A DNA stretch of 64,000 nucleotides from Micropterix aruncella (Eukaryota; Arthropoda; Insecta; Lepidoptera; Micropterigidae): assembly GCA_944548615.1 (NCBI GenBank), contig OX155960.1, forward strand, positions 28,738,056-28,802,055, written 5' to 3'. The notes under the pieces were generated by a model, which saw nothing but the letters and a program-made list of their open reading frames with translations, did not search any database and had not been told where the DNA came from. This document shows positions 1 through 12,683 of this stretch, piece by piece. The position numbers were made by a program, and so were the translations under genes. Every line of letters begins with the position of its first letter. Within the stretch, counting starts at the first letter, position 1.

Positions 1-1539
<1,539 letters not shown>

Positions 1540-1765
1540 ATCAGCGACGATATTTAAATAAGTAAACAATTTAAAATTCTATTTTTGAATGTTTTATTTT
1601 ATACTATATTTATTTAAGTAATTACGTATTTAGGTAAGGACCACTCAATAATCAGAAAACTTATAGCGATCCTGTGTTATTAAAAAACTACTTTTCGTCG
1701 GTTTACTTTTTAGGTTAAGACCACATCAGAGATGTGTGAATCAATAAAATAATCGTAGGAGTATA

Positions 1766-3350
1766 TCATAATATAACAAAACATATAATAGTTTTGTTTC
1801 TCTCTAGGACATCTCTAGGACCGACACATTCTTCTTCTACATCATATTTTTCAGACACCGGTTTATCTTCCTCACACAGTCTTATGCTTATATTTATGGT
1901 TTCTGGTGATTTCTCTTTATCATGTTCTTTCATTTCATAAAGTGTTTTATGTAATACTAGCTTTTCATAAACCATTTCTTGATCTTCTTCAACTGCTGTT
2001 TCTTTGACTTCAATGAGCTTTCTCTTAGATGCAGCTTTACTTATCTTAGCTTCGATTGTTTTTCTTTTATGGCCTTTTTTATATATTGAGGATCTTTTAT
2101 TTGCATGTTTCTTGAATTTCTTGGGTCTATCAATTTGGGTAGCAAACAATCTTAATAAAATGTCTTTAGTTTGTTTTTCATTTCATTATCCCAGAAAGAG
2201 TCATCTTTTGTTATTATTTCTGTTTTAAAGGCTCGTTTTCTCCATACCAAATACCTAAAAGGCATTTGGATTTATCTGTATGTGAAGTTGCCCCTGTATC
2301 TGGAAATACCAGTTATGGGTTTTATTAATTTGTAAGATTCCATTTTTGCTCATTTTATAATACCGATTTTGATGGCTTCATCGATACCTTTCTGAAATGA
2401 AATGATAGGACATTTGATTTCGACGATCAAGTCGTCACCTACAACACCGTCGGGAGAAGCTCCGAGGAAGGGTATCTCTTTATCTATAAACAACCCGCAT
2501 GGTTTTATATCAATATTTTCTTGCATTTTTAACTGTCCAATAGTTTACTTCTCATTATCTTTTCCATGCTTAGTTGATATTACATGGGATAAAGAATCTT
2601 TGTATAATATATCCTTTACAAGATACGCAACTGACATCTTTACGTCTCTTTATAATTCTTCCAAAGTTTGAAGCTGTCAAAATAGTCCTTTTTATCTCCA
2701 TCCACTCACTGCAGGTACTCTGCAGTACAGTTTTATTCTGTATTTCATCTCCGTCCTCGTCAGTCCAATTTAAGTTATGTAAGAAAGTGCATTTTTCTTT
2801 TTCAAATATTTCTTGCAGCATGTCTGGTTTTTCACACTTTTCTCCATAATTTACGTAATGTCCTATTGAAAAAAGTAATCTGTTTTTCTTTCGACTGATT
2901 TTTCTCATATTGACCATCCTTTGCAATCGCTGCTTTTCCAAATGTTTTATTATGCCTTTGGGACTACGACCTATGACATTGTTGTAAAGGGAAGACATCA
3001 ATTTGTGCGAGTTAAATGAAACCAAACAGGCTTGGCACCTTGTCTGGTAGGAACCTTTGAGGCTCAAATTTGTTCTTTTACCGCCAACTAGCTTCGCTAC
3101 TATACTATTAAACCGTTCTACTAAGTGTACATCATGTATTAAACTTGGAGCATGTGAAGCAACATTTGACATAAGGAAACAAATTCTACCCCAGAGAGTA
3201 CTTGTAAAAAAAGTTTTGTCAGCTGCTTCTGATATCATATCTGATTTATTCATCTCAGTACAAAAGTTTGCTTTGCACCGACTATGATCGCCAAAAGCGT
3301 GCAAGTGGGTCAACAGAAGATCATTATAGAATGGCTCAATATTACTCCTT
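1766..3350 (-). pseudogene. Decayed YqaJ-type nuclease protein with Mutator-like N-terminal region (transposon relic)
   Basis: Read on the minus strand, the first block (about 3350-2570) has the stretch VERFNSIVAKLVGGKR, then SYQTRCQACLVSFN and TASNFGRIIKRR, a layout I know from arthropod Mutator/YqaJ proteins. After a frameshift the next block (about 2620-2400) reads GLFIDKEIPFLGASPDGVV followed by VEIKCP, the core of the YqaJ/lambda-exonuclease fold with the metal-binding D and E-x-K residues. A further shift gives IQGQLHI near 2290, and a third block (2149-1766) has a basic C-terminus. At least two frameshifts and a stop upstream (~3350) show it is dead and 5' truncated. The family is probably a transposon-borne protein; the role of the nuclease is inferred. 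Confidence 0.75.
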
Positions 3351-3499
3351 CTCTCTTATTCAGAATCAGTTTTATAAATCTTTATGATCTTGCGAATTGT
3401 TTTTCTTAGGATCATGATTTTTTTCTGTGTCAAATACTTCCGGAATCTCAATAGATATTTTGTGTCCCTTTGTAGCTGGACTAATTTATTGCATAAGTT

Positions 3500-3691
3500 T
3501 CTAAGTAGATCAAATTAACGGAATTGCACTTGAGATCAAATTAACGGAATTGCATTTTCAATTCTGTCGATCGAATGCAATAACAAGATACACACACACA
3601 CACATGTTACACGCATAAATACATATAAACACGTCACAGTAGGGTAAGTTAAATTTTCACAATAAAGAGTAGAAATAAACAAACATACATA
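3500..3691 (+). mobile_element. 3' part of a tRNA-derived SINE, split by the pogo-type insertion
   Basis: Shares with the SINE at 24424-24690 the block around ttaacggaattg...tcgatcgaat...caagacacac and the tail aaagagtagaaataaacaaac. A 25 bp segment (agatcaaattaacggaattg) is duplicated in tandem at about 3508-3555. The tRNA-like head is missing. The 3' tail continues beyond the transposon at 7898. Confidence 0.7.
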
Positions 3692-3700
3692 GGGTAGACC

Positions 3701-4283
3701 GGGGTCAGTAGTAACAATTTGGCATTGTTCCTACGGTACGGCGGCAGTATAATAGTTAGGGAATAGTTACTTATAGATAACCGTCGGAAATTTAAGTAAC
3801 TAAATATTAAAATTATTCACGTTACACCTGCCATTAAAAGTTCTAGGATTAAGACCATAAAGTAAAACTAGGGAAATTGTTACAAGTGGACCCGATCCGG
3901 CTTCAATTGTAACAGTAGTCGGGGTCAGTAGTAACACAAAGGTTTTTGTGTGAAATGTTTTATTTATCTTTAACTCTCTCTTTACCATTTGGACCACTAG
4001 TAACATAGCTATGTTTTTGTATATTATTGCAAAACAAAAAATACTGAAAAGTGAAGGTTATCAATGTTTTATTTCAACCACAAACACAATATTTGTGAGA
4101 TAGTTTCACAATGAACTGAAGGTGTTTTTTAACGTTTTAAAATACTTATATAAAAGAATAATCATATTATCACTATTTTATAACATATTATTAGCCTCAA
4201 CTAACCAAATACAAAGTAAAATGTAATACTATTCTCAGTACTAAACTAGGTGTTACAATTGTCCCGGGTGTTACAACTGACCC
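3701..4283. repeat. Left subterminal repeats (GGGGTCAGTAGTAAC-like) of the pogo element
   Basis: The 15-mer ggggtcagtagtaac occurs at 3701-3715 and again at 3921-3935. Inverted relatives are at about 3878 (gttacaagtggacccg), 4250 (ttacaattgtcccg) and 4270-4283 (gttacaactgaccc). The spacing and mixed orientation are typical of transposase-binding sites; that role is inferred. Confidence 0.7.
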
Positions 4284-4436
4284 ATATAAAGTATTTTTTA
4301 ACAACAGTAAAACTAAACAATACTTCTAATGAATACTAAAAAAAACGTATTTTTTATCTATTACATCGTGTTACGGTAGGACTGTTATGCAAAATGTATA
4401 AAAAAGTAAACCGTTTCATTAGTTGTCACTTCACTA

Positions 4437-6436
4437 TTAATCACTGTCATCTGAATCACAGTTATGGCATAAATATTGTGCCTCCTGAAGAGTGCATGCT
4501 TCGTGAGCCCAGAGTTGGCACTTAATGCACTTGACCCAAATTTCTCCAGGCTTGCTGGAACTATAAGGCTCGATGCAAACTAAACAGTTATACTCGTCAT
4601 CTTCACTCGATTCTGAGGCTCTCCCACGCTTCTTTTTTGTATTTTTAGGAGCCACCTTCTTCTTAGATTTTGTACTTAGGACTGCTAGATTCCTTTTGAT
4701 GGACTTTGCAATTTTTCTATTTTCTCTTTCTTCGTTCTCAAGACGTATCGCTTCTTTCTCGGGCGTATCGGTGTAAATAGCTGTGCTCCTCTTCTTTCGT
4801 CCTCTCAAACCACCTTTTCTAGGTGGTGCTTTAGGCAATGGTCTGACCTCCTCCGGCGAGAACCGATTTCGAGTACCTAGGATGGGATAGCGAGTACCTA
4901 GGATAGTAGAGGGGATAGCTTTATCATCCAAGGGGTCTTTAAGCGCAGTGTTCGGAGAGGCTACATCATACGTTTCTGTTTCAGCGAATGGATCTATGGA
5001 AGGAGATGTGCATGTAATACTGTTATTGTCCGTCTTCATTAACAGAGTCACAAATTCTTCGTTAGGATTCTGGTCTGGCATTGTAGTTGGCCTATCGGTT
5101 GCTATAGAAGGATTTTCATGTGAAGTATCTGTGTATAAGTCTTTGTCGTTTCCTTTTGTTGATATTGGCCTATCCTTTACCTGAGTGGGATCTTCTTGAA
5201 GTGATCGTGCATCCTGTCCTTGTTGCTTTGGCATTGGTCTATCTGTCACTTGGGAGGGGGCAAAGTCCAACTCGGTGAACTTATCCCTGTTGAACGGGCA
5301 TATTCCTGTACATCTGAACCCGGCCTGAATGTTGCTTTGAGTCAGCGCTAAAGGCAATGCGGTAGCTACAATTCCTGGTATATTGTATATCGTCATAGTC
5401 TTTCCTGCATTGTTTCTCATCCACGAGTCGCAAGCTGAGTTTACTCCTTTTTTAAATGCTCCAAAGACAGCCCGGTCGAGCGGTTGAAGCTTATGTGAGC
5501 AATGGGGAGGAAATGATAACATGATGATACCGTGAGCCTTACAGAAGTCCAGAGCATGTATAGTTATGTGAGAAGGATGGTTGTCTACTAAAAGGAGAAC
5601 TTTATTTTGAATGGACGAATTAATGTGTCTCTGAAAATGCTGTAGAAATGTGATAAATTCCTTTTCTTGCATCCATCCTGAACCGTTAGCTGCCCCAATG
5701 CAGCCAATCGGGCCGTCTCTTATGAAGTGCTCCTTGTAATTTACAAGAGGGAAAATGAACATCGGGGGAATGGCGTTCCCGATGGCGTTTATAGCTACAG
5801 TTACTGTAACCAGCTTTCCTCGTTCTCCTGAGGTTAAAGCTCCAACTTGACGAGTTCCTTTTTTAGCAACCACTCTATCTGGTTTTTGTACTGTTGTGAC
5901 ACCAGTCTCGTCAACATTGAAAATGTCTTTGGGAGAAAACTTTTCGCGGTCCATAACTTTGGATAGGTTATCATAAAACGCCTTTACATTCGTCTTATTG
6001 AAGCTTGTAGCTCTAGATAGGCTTGTGGCTTGAGCACTTCTTATCGCTAATTCTGGGCTTTATCATCCCATGAGTTTGGCTTTTTCAATTTATATTTAAT
6101 TGTGAGTTCATATGCAAGCCTTCGCACTTCTTTTGGCGAGAGTCCGTAATATATTTCTGCAGTTCTCATAAGGTATTTCACCATTTTAGATTCTTGTTCA
6201 TCTGAAAAAATCTTATTAGGAGCTTTGTACCCCATGGTCACGGCAGTGGTAGGCCCTTTTGCACTATCGGCGGCTTCTCTCTTTTTTCGATATCTCATTA
6301 GAGAAACGTAACACAACTCAAACATTTTAGCCGCTGTACGTAACGACTTTCCACTTTTAATCTCTTCGTAGGCTTGCTCATATAAAAAAACGTCTTTTAG
6401 TCCTTTTTCAGTCGTTCGTTGTCTTTTTCGAGGCAT
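4437..6436 (-). pseudogene. Pogo-type transposase: psq HTH, DDE_1 catalytic domain, C-terminal PHD finger; broken in the middle
   Basis: The N-terminal block (6436-6047, 129 codons from MPRKRQRTTEKG) holds a pipsqueak-type HTH around KSLRTAAKMFELCYVSLMRY. The second block (5954-4437, 505 codons) has the DDE_1 core: FNVDETGV (first Asp), LLVDNHPSH (second Asp) and HKLQPLDRAVFGAFK (third Asp, 35 residues after the second). A long Ser/Pro/Thr-rich linker and a Lys-rich stretch lead to a C4HC3 PHD-like finger (CLVC...WVKCIKC..WAHEAC...YLCHNC). Between the blocks the protein can be read through (SLSRATSFNKTNVKAFYDNL) only in a shifted frame, and the usual linker after SWDDKA is missing. A small deletion plus frameshift is the simplest explanation. 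The second block alone would lack DNA binding. Confidence 0.88.
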
Positions 6437-7461
6437 CTGCCAAAAAAATGGTCATAAGTATTTAAAAAAAATTAAATGGACTTGGGAATTGCAGTTTTGA
6501 ATTAAAAGTTTCTTTTTCGCAATTTTGGCAAAAGTAGGAAAAGGTTTTTTTAATCTGTAGGTACGGTAAAATCTGTATGGAATAGGTTTTTTTTTAATTT
6601 TAAAGCCTATTTTAAATTGAAATTTGAATCAGAAATAAAGCCTGACGTTGAGAACGTCAATTCCTAAATATTTTTGTACTTTCCCGAACCACCAACACCA
6701 ATGAAGAGGGATAGTACCTATTGTGAAGGTGCAAACATTTTTTTTCGAGATGAAGACGAAAATATCAATGTAAATTGTAAGCCCCTCTGGGACGATTAAG
6801 ACAATTTTCAGATGGAATTCTGTCTTTGTGTCTGTACCTATGTATTCCATCACGATAATAGCGCCCTAAAATTTGACAAACGAGCCTCTGTTAACCATTG
6901 GAAGAACCCATTAGTTTTTGGCTGTCATCTGTCAAACGGAAAAGTAATTTCCAAAATATCACAGATGATATATCGCACAGAACTCATTTTGCATTTTAAA
7001 GCCCTCGAAAAGCTGTAGGTACCTACCTATACCTATTTCTCCGTCTGTCGTCTGTCAAAAATGTTTTATTTTCACTTACTTTTCAGTTTGTATTCACAGA
7101 CTGTACTTTGAACCCATGAACACAATCTATTTTTAATATTAATGAATATGAATATTATTAAATGCTCGTTTAAAATGGAATAACACGCGGGATACTTCGA
7201 AATTGGAACGAAAATTAAAATGAGGTAGCGTATTACCTATTGCTTGTAGGTAATTTATAAGCAACGCTAATAAAGTACAATAATTTAAAAATGCAAGACG
7301 AATATCATTTTAAATAAGTATTATTCCGTTGCCAATTTGCAAATATTACGTTGACATGTGTTTTTGAAAAACAATCGATATCACGTCTCAAATTCAAAAA
7401 TTTTGACATTTATAATGTCACATTGTGTTACTTAGCTTAGTTAAAGCAAAAAAAAATGTAC

Positions 7462-7888
7462 GGGGTCGGTTGTAACACGGGGTCAGTTGTAACGTTACAA
7501 CTGCCCCCAATCATAGCGTTTCAACTGACCCCTAGTAGACATTTTAGAATTTCAGTCAAATAATCAGTAGTTTGGTGACTATGATCGCGTGTTATCCAGC
7601 TAAAATGTATAATATAAAGACCACAGATTAATATTATGCAATAATATTGTCCAAAATTAACAAGAAAAACGAAATATTAACGTAATAATATGATCAAAGA
7701 AACTTACTTTTGACGAGTAAAAAATTCTCACCGTCACTGCACGCGGCCGGCACTAGCGACGCCCGGGGGGAGACTAACAGCAGTTCGCGGCTCGCAGACG
7801 CATCGGCAGTCGGCGCCACTAGTCTGTACCTACTACAGCTTGGGAGATATTCACAATGTTACTACCGACCCCTGTTACTATTGACCCC
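7462..7888. repeat. Right subterminal repeats of the pogo element
   Basis: Copies at 7462-7476 (ggggtcggttgtaac), 7479-7493, then inverted copies at 7494-7507, 7518-7532, 7858-7872 and 7874-7888. The middle four form a tight head-to-head cluster. Together with the left group there are at least ten sites. Confidence 0.7.
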
Positions 7889-7897
7889 GGTCTACCC

Positions 7898-7962
7898 TAC
7901 ACACATACATACACACATACACATACATACATACACATACATACACACATACATACACACAA
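7898..7962. repeat. CA/TA-rich microsatellite, remainder of the interrupted SINE tail
   Basis: A run of acacatac-type units follows the right TA of the pogo element and matches the interrupted acatacata at 3683-3691, so the transposon landed in this simple repeat. Confidence 0.7.
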
Positions 7963-9500
7963 AAAGAGATCGGTCTGAAAATGGTCTCAATCGTCTTAGG
8001 GGGTCTCAAAATGTATATTTCCGTCATCATCTCAAAATTTTTTTAGCGCGATCACAATACTTTCCTTTTTGGGAAAGTAAAATTGTAGGTAGATACCTAC
8101 CTACCTACAATTTTTCGCTTTCTTACGTACACTTTGACTCTTTGTAGGAATAGGTATTTTGTATTTTACTTCGTTCATTTTCATGGCCTTTTTAGCCCAA
8201 CTTTTTGCAGCTTTCCTTATCGGCGGCATTTTCGATTATTTCAAAGTCGCAACACAGCAAACATATTACAGTTTCGCGGACGCGGATTGCAGCGCAGCGA
8301 CACCCTCCTCGTCGGACTGTTTGTGGAACACTGGTGGCGGCCGTCGCCTAAAACCGTCACATTTATAGTATATGTAGTTTAAATTACTTATTATTCTAGA
8401 ATAATAAGTAAAACTATTTATTATTCTAGAATAAGAAACGATCAGTTTAAAGATAAATGTGTTAGCAATATTTAACTGCAAGTGCCATGAAAATATCACT
8501 TGCAGTTTAGAAGTAGTTACGTAATTAAAGTTGAAAACAGCTTCATTTCAATATTTTATTTTGTATAGTATTTTATGTTCTACATTTTTTTTAAACGATC
8601 AGATTGAAACTTATATATTAATGCTTGAGATATATTTTTTCTGGAATTGTCAGTAGGCTAATTTAAAAGTTTCAAATATGATCGTTTCACGACTCCACGC
8701 GCCTTAAGGAAGTTTATGTAAAGTCATGGCAAGTGCTTTTAGTTTATTGCTTGCAATGCATCTGTGACTTATATGTAGCTATTTGTACGTACACGGTAGC
8801 AATTCGTCCCGCATTATGCTTCTTTTAAGCACCTATTTTATGCTTTTCGGGATAATAGGCGGGAATTGGCTCTCGCCAAGATGACCGTACATGTACCGGC
8901 TATACCTTGAGAGTTCAAGAATCTGATATAAATAAGTTAATGCAATAATCATTGCAGATGTATGCAGACAATTGGAACGGCTGTGTCGCTCCATTTAACG
9001 ATTGAATGTGGTAGCGCTCGCCGATTGTCCAGTACCGGATTAGTTTAGAATCGAAAAATATAAATAACTCCAATGCGCCAACGTGATGCAATAGTGGGTG
9101 CTTGAGGATAGGGATACCTATAACAATATAGCCTTCGTCGAATTTTTTTAAAAAATCGCTCTTTGGCTAATGTCAACTCTCAGGACACATTTCCGTTTAT
9201 TTTAAAGCATGATACTCTTAAAATATAGATTCATTAGCATTATCCAAATCTCTTAAGTCATATATTGGATTTTAGCATTATCCGAAACTCTTAATATATT
9301 GGATTTTTGTCTAGCCTATGGGCTAATATTTTTTTGAATTGGTTCGCTCCAAGACTTCTGATAAGCGCAAAGACCTTACTATAACAGTCTTGGGGAAGGA
9401 AACTGTTGCAGACATTGCTAAGCAATGCCTGTTGTATTTACTACAATTAGTTTTAATACATATTATTCAAGACGGACTGTAAACTGAAAAATAAATAAAC
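7963..9500. other. Noncoding stretch with small palindromes
   Basis: No supportable gene. A 14 bp perfect inverted repeat lies at 8079-8092/8101-8114 (aaaattgtaggtag / ctacctacaatttt). Two ttattattctagaataa palindromes lie at about 8387-8436. The remainder is AT-rich single-copy-looking sequence. Confidence 0.5.
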
Positions 9501-9589
9501 AAAATAAATGTTCATTATTTCAATTCATATTTACGATGCAACGAAGTCTCCAATACAAAAAATGTGTTGTGTCACCCCAAGACTTTCCC

Positions 9590-9850
9590 GGCAAACAGAC
9601 AACCCTCCTCACTTGCCATACCCTCTAACCCCACCCCCCTCCAACCCTCCCCCTTCCTTCTCTCAAACCCCTACACCCCACCCCCTTTCACCTACCCCCT
9701 CCTCGGCAAGCGAGTCAAATTCGCACTTGACCGTTTTTATTTTCGTATTATATATGTTTGCATAAAAGTGTATATTCGAATGTAACTAGAAAGTGCTTTC
9801 TTGCTGGTACTGGCTGCATCTTTCTTGCTGGTACGGGCTGCATCTTTTTG
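9590..9850. repeat. C-rich polypyrimidine tract and a 24 bp tandem duplication
   Basis: 9590-9705 is almost pure C/T/A with CCACCCCCCTCC-type runs; the proline-rich frames through it are compositional. At about 9797-9850 the unit tttcttgctggtac[t/g]ggctg is present twice in tandem. Confidence 0.6.
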
Positions 9851-9949
9851 GTAACTAATGGTTCAATTAACATGAACTGGCTATACAGAATTTGTGAGAC
9901 AGCTATCGTTTCTCTTGGGCATCGGCTTTAAGCCATCCGCAATGACGCG

Positions 9950-11400
9950 GACTTACACCCGAATCTATAGTCGATGTTTAGGGTAAGCATTGACTCGTGC
10001 TTGAGCAATGCCTGAGTACCTGTTTTCATTATTTAGTCGATTTGACAATACTTAAGCATCGGCACAAGCCAAGTATCGCATTAGCGATGATTGAGTATTG
10101 CTTGGAAATGTCAAACAGAACACTCGCTTCTCGTTTATAGCATTTTCGCCTTTTTAACACGCTTTTATTAGGTCGACCTGGATGTAACTAACTATGTAAT
10201 GGAATCTAAGGTAACTAATTTAACTATCTTTCAAGGATCGTAGCGTCATGAAAATTGGCAGCTGTATGTAGTTCTGATAACAATACAATAATATGGTACT
10301 GTCGAACTGATTTGATGATGGAGTCTGAAGATATGAAATGGAACTTCATGATGGAACATCGTATCATAGCTATGTATGGACTTGTTAAAAAAGTCTTGGA
10401 ATGAACTTTGACCATGATTAGGTTTCAAGGTCTGATGATGAAGCCGGAAGATAGGCACTGGCATGCCATGATGGAATATCGTATCATAGCCGTGTTTGGA
10501 CTTGTTAGAAAGGTCTTGTAATGAACTTTGACCACGATTAAGTTTCAAGGTCTGATGATGAAGCTGGAAGACAGGAATTGGCATTCCATGATAGAATATC
10601 GTATCATAGTCGTGTTTGCACTTGTGAGAAAGGTCACGTAATGGACTTTGAACACGATCAGGTTTCAAGGTTATAACAAACCTATTATATATTGACTTCT
10701 AAATATTGAGCGTAAATAGTGTAAATATTGACATAGGTGCCTGTATAAAATGTATATAGACCTGTACATGGAGAGTGTAAATAGAATATTTTTTGTTGGT
10801 TTTTACGTGCATTTATAAAAGCGTGTTTTTAGTGTTTTTCTTTAAACTAATAATTTATTTTATTCTTGTCTGCTTTCGTGTTTCTAGCGACCTTCCGCCT
10901 TTCATTCTTGATTCTTGAATTTCATTTGTTTTGCTACTGGATTGAAAATATTTGTGGACATTTTAATGACTTGGCCTGACCTGACAACATTCATAACATC
11001 CCTATACCTGTATTACTGCCCGTCATAACCTCTCTGCATTTGTTCTTCAAAATGACCGTTTTTTTTAGAAAGATTTAACTAAATTTAAAATAGTTGTAAA
11101 GCAGTAGCAAACACACAATATTTTGAAAAAGCGACACCAACAAAAGAATATAGTAAATGCATTTTAACACGAAATATAAAAGTTTAGTAATTTGTGTAGG
11201 AACATTTTACGGCAGATAAATATTTGACTTTTAGCGGCCAATAATTTTACGTGTATTGCCAGACAAAACGAAGAGAATCCCGAATGATTAAGCAATGCTT
11301 GGGGAAGTCGACTGTCTATAAAATACAATCGCTGCTTAAGTATTGGTCAGTGCTTAAGCAATACTTGGCTAAGCATTGGCTGCACTGGACTTCAGGTGTT
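9950..11400. mobile_element. Possible uncharacterised element with inverted motif clusters at both ends
   Basis: Both flanks carry clusters of AAGCAATGCTTGG/AAGTATTGCTTAAG-like motifs (9985-10110 and 11285-11385). The outermost parts are loosely inverted (ttacacccgaat at ~9954 versus ttcaggtgtta at ~11391). A 120 bp tandem repeat lies inside. No target duplication was found, so the limits are uncertain. Confidence 0.35.
10246..10668 (-). repeat. Three 120 bp tandem units encoding an in-frame 40-residue repeat
   Basis: The unit ends ggtttcaaggtctgatgatg at 10440 and 10560, exactly 120 bp apart, with a diverged third unit ending at 10320. The minus-strand frame is open through all units (140 codons). 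It repeats a 40-residue motif containing QSSLQDLSNKSKHGYDTIFH and PIFRLHHQTL. Because 120 is a multiple of three, a tandem expansion would keep any one stop-free frame open. I do not recognise the protein and see no exon signals. It may be a minisatellite rather than a gene. Confidence 0.6.
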
Positions 11401-12282
11401 AGTCATTTAGAGCAACGATATGTGTAGACAAGCCCTGCGGTCTGTTTGTATCCGACTCTCAAGTCCTAATGCGGTACTGTGATAGCCGCGCAATCAGGGT
11501 ATGCATACAAATGCGCGGATGGAAAATCAATGATAATTGCGCGGCGCCCGCGCAGCGCCTACCGCACCGCGTCATCAGAGCCATTTCGCCCGGCGCGAAA
11601 TAAAGAACTCTTGCAAGCAAATGACGATGATTAAAGTCGCATTTACCGAAGGACAGAGCAACTTGACTCTGCACTTCCTGCCATTAAAGCTGGAGCAGAA
11701 GATGTGATAAAAATTATATTGCTTATAGCGTCTCGAACGGTGGCCATGGCAATATTGATATTAACGGTCAATTTATTATTATTGCATATTTATTTAGGTT
11801 CTGCCGATGTTTGAGAAAATCGTAGATGGGACCTCATTAGGTGTCTAGATGCAGTGCAGTGTAGTATCCTAGAATCTTAAGTAGGCAATTTCAGGAGGAC
11901 ATTATCAGTATAGTACTGTTCGCGCGCCAACTCCGAGGATTCGGGGGCTGGGGAGCGGGCGGATGTCGCCCGACCGTCGCTTCATACCCCGCACTGTCCC
12001 ACTACTAGCGTCAAAGCTAACACTAGTAGTGAGTTATTGTTGTTACTAAAAGATATTATTGTCATAGTATATCCACTTAGAACCTAAATTATAGTTGTAT
12101 AACAATTCTATGACACATTTAGGGCAGACCAACAGCGACTATCAATCCAAGGCACCAAGTATCACACATTGGCACTTGCCAGAAGAAAGTGAGAGATTTT
12201 ATCTGACTAAGAGACTAATCTGAGTAATCTGACTAAGAAAGATAATAATCCTACTTGGGAAGGAAGTTGTTTATATGTGAGC
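11400..12282. other. Noncoding stretch with two GC-rich patches
   Basis: GC-rich segments at about 11510-11610 (gcgcggcgcccgcgcagcgc) and 11930-11995 lie in otherwise AT-rich sequence. Short frames across them carry no recognisable motif. They could be regulatory, but nothing decisive is visible. Confidence 0.4.
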
Positions 12283-12295
12283 TCTTTTTATATTT

Positions 12296-12670
12296 ATAAA
12301 TAGGATAGAAAACGAATTTACCGCGTGAAATTTGTAGCACCCGACGATTCGGTGACGTTGCAGCCGCCGTTGTCCAGGGTAGACTGAAGAGCTGTCAATC
12401 CGTTGTTTTGCGGGTAGGCCGCACACCGCCGCCGCCACTGCGTAGGTTATAACGGTGGTGGGGGGCCGGGCTCGGAGCGCGCGATATAACCTACGCAGTG
12501 GCGGCAGCGGTGTGCGGCCTACCCGCAAAACAACGGATTGACAGCTCTTCAGTCTACCCTGGACAACGGCGGCTGCAACGTCACTGAAACGTCGGGTGCT
12601 ACAAATTTCACGCTGTAAATTCGTTTTCTATCCTATTTATAATGTCAAACAACCGCGATAGTCTTCGATT
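12296..12670 (-). mobile_element. Fold-back element copy 1 (375 bp, 156 bp arms)
   Basis: A near-perfect inverted repeat: arms 12296-12451 and 12485-12640 around a ~33 bp G-rich loop. It is followed by an unpaired tag (about 12641-12670, caaccgcgatagtcttcgat). The element is flanked by a perfect 13 bp duplication tctttttatattt (12283-12295 and 12671-12683). The arm contains ACGATTCGG / CTGAAACGTCGGGT. The long target duplication fits target-primed insertion better than a cut-and-paste transposon; Penelope-like origin is a guess from the GAAACGTCGGGT motif. Confidence 0.8.
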
Positions 12671-12683
12671 TCTTTTTATATTT

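Larger units (their letters stand above)
3692..7897 (-). mobile_element. Pogo-superfamily DNA transposon, 4.2 kb, with inverted ends and TA duplication
   Basis: The left end reads gggtagaccggggtcagtag and the right end is its inverted copy (...ctattgaccccggtctaccc), with TA on each side (3690-3691 and 7898-7899), as expected for Tc1/mariner/pogo insertions. The element sits in the CA/TA-rich tail of a SINE. It carries one transposase region on the minus strand (4437-6436). The rest is noncoding, with many subterminal copies of a GGGGTCAGTTGTAAC-like motif. Ends look intact, but the transposase is frameshifted, so this copy is probably not autonomous. Confidence 0.9.

Noticed and set aside
9508..9785. 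Proline-rich frames
   Set aside because: They follow from the C-rich polypyrimidine tract; no domain and no splice context.
10224..10680. CRISPR array
   Set aside because: The repeats are long, directly adjacent 120 bp units without spacers, in a eukaryotic setting.
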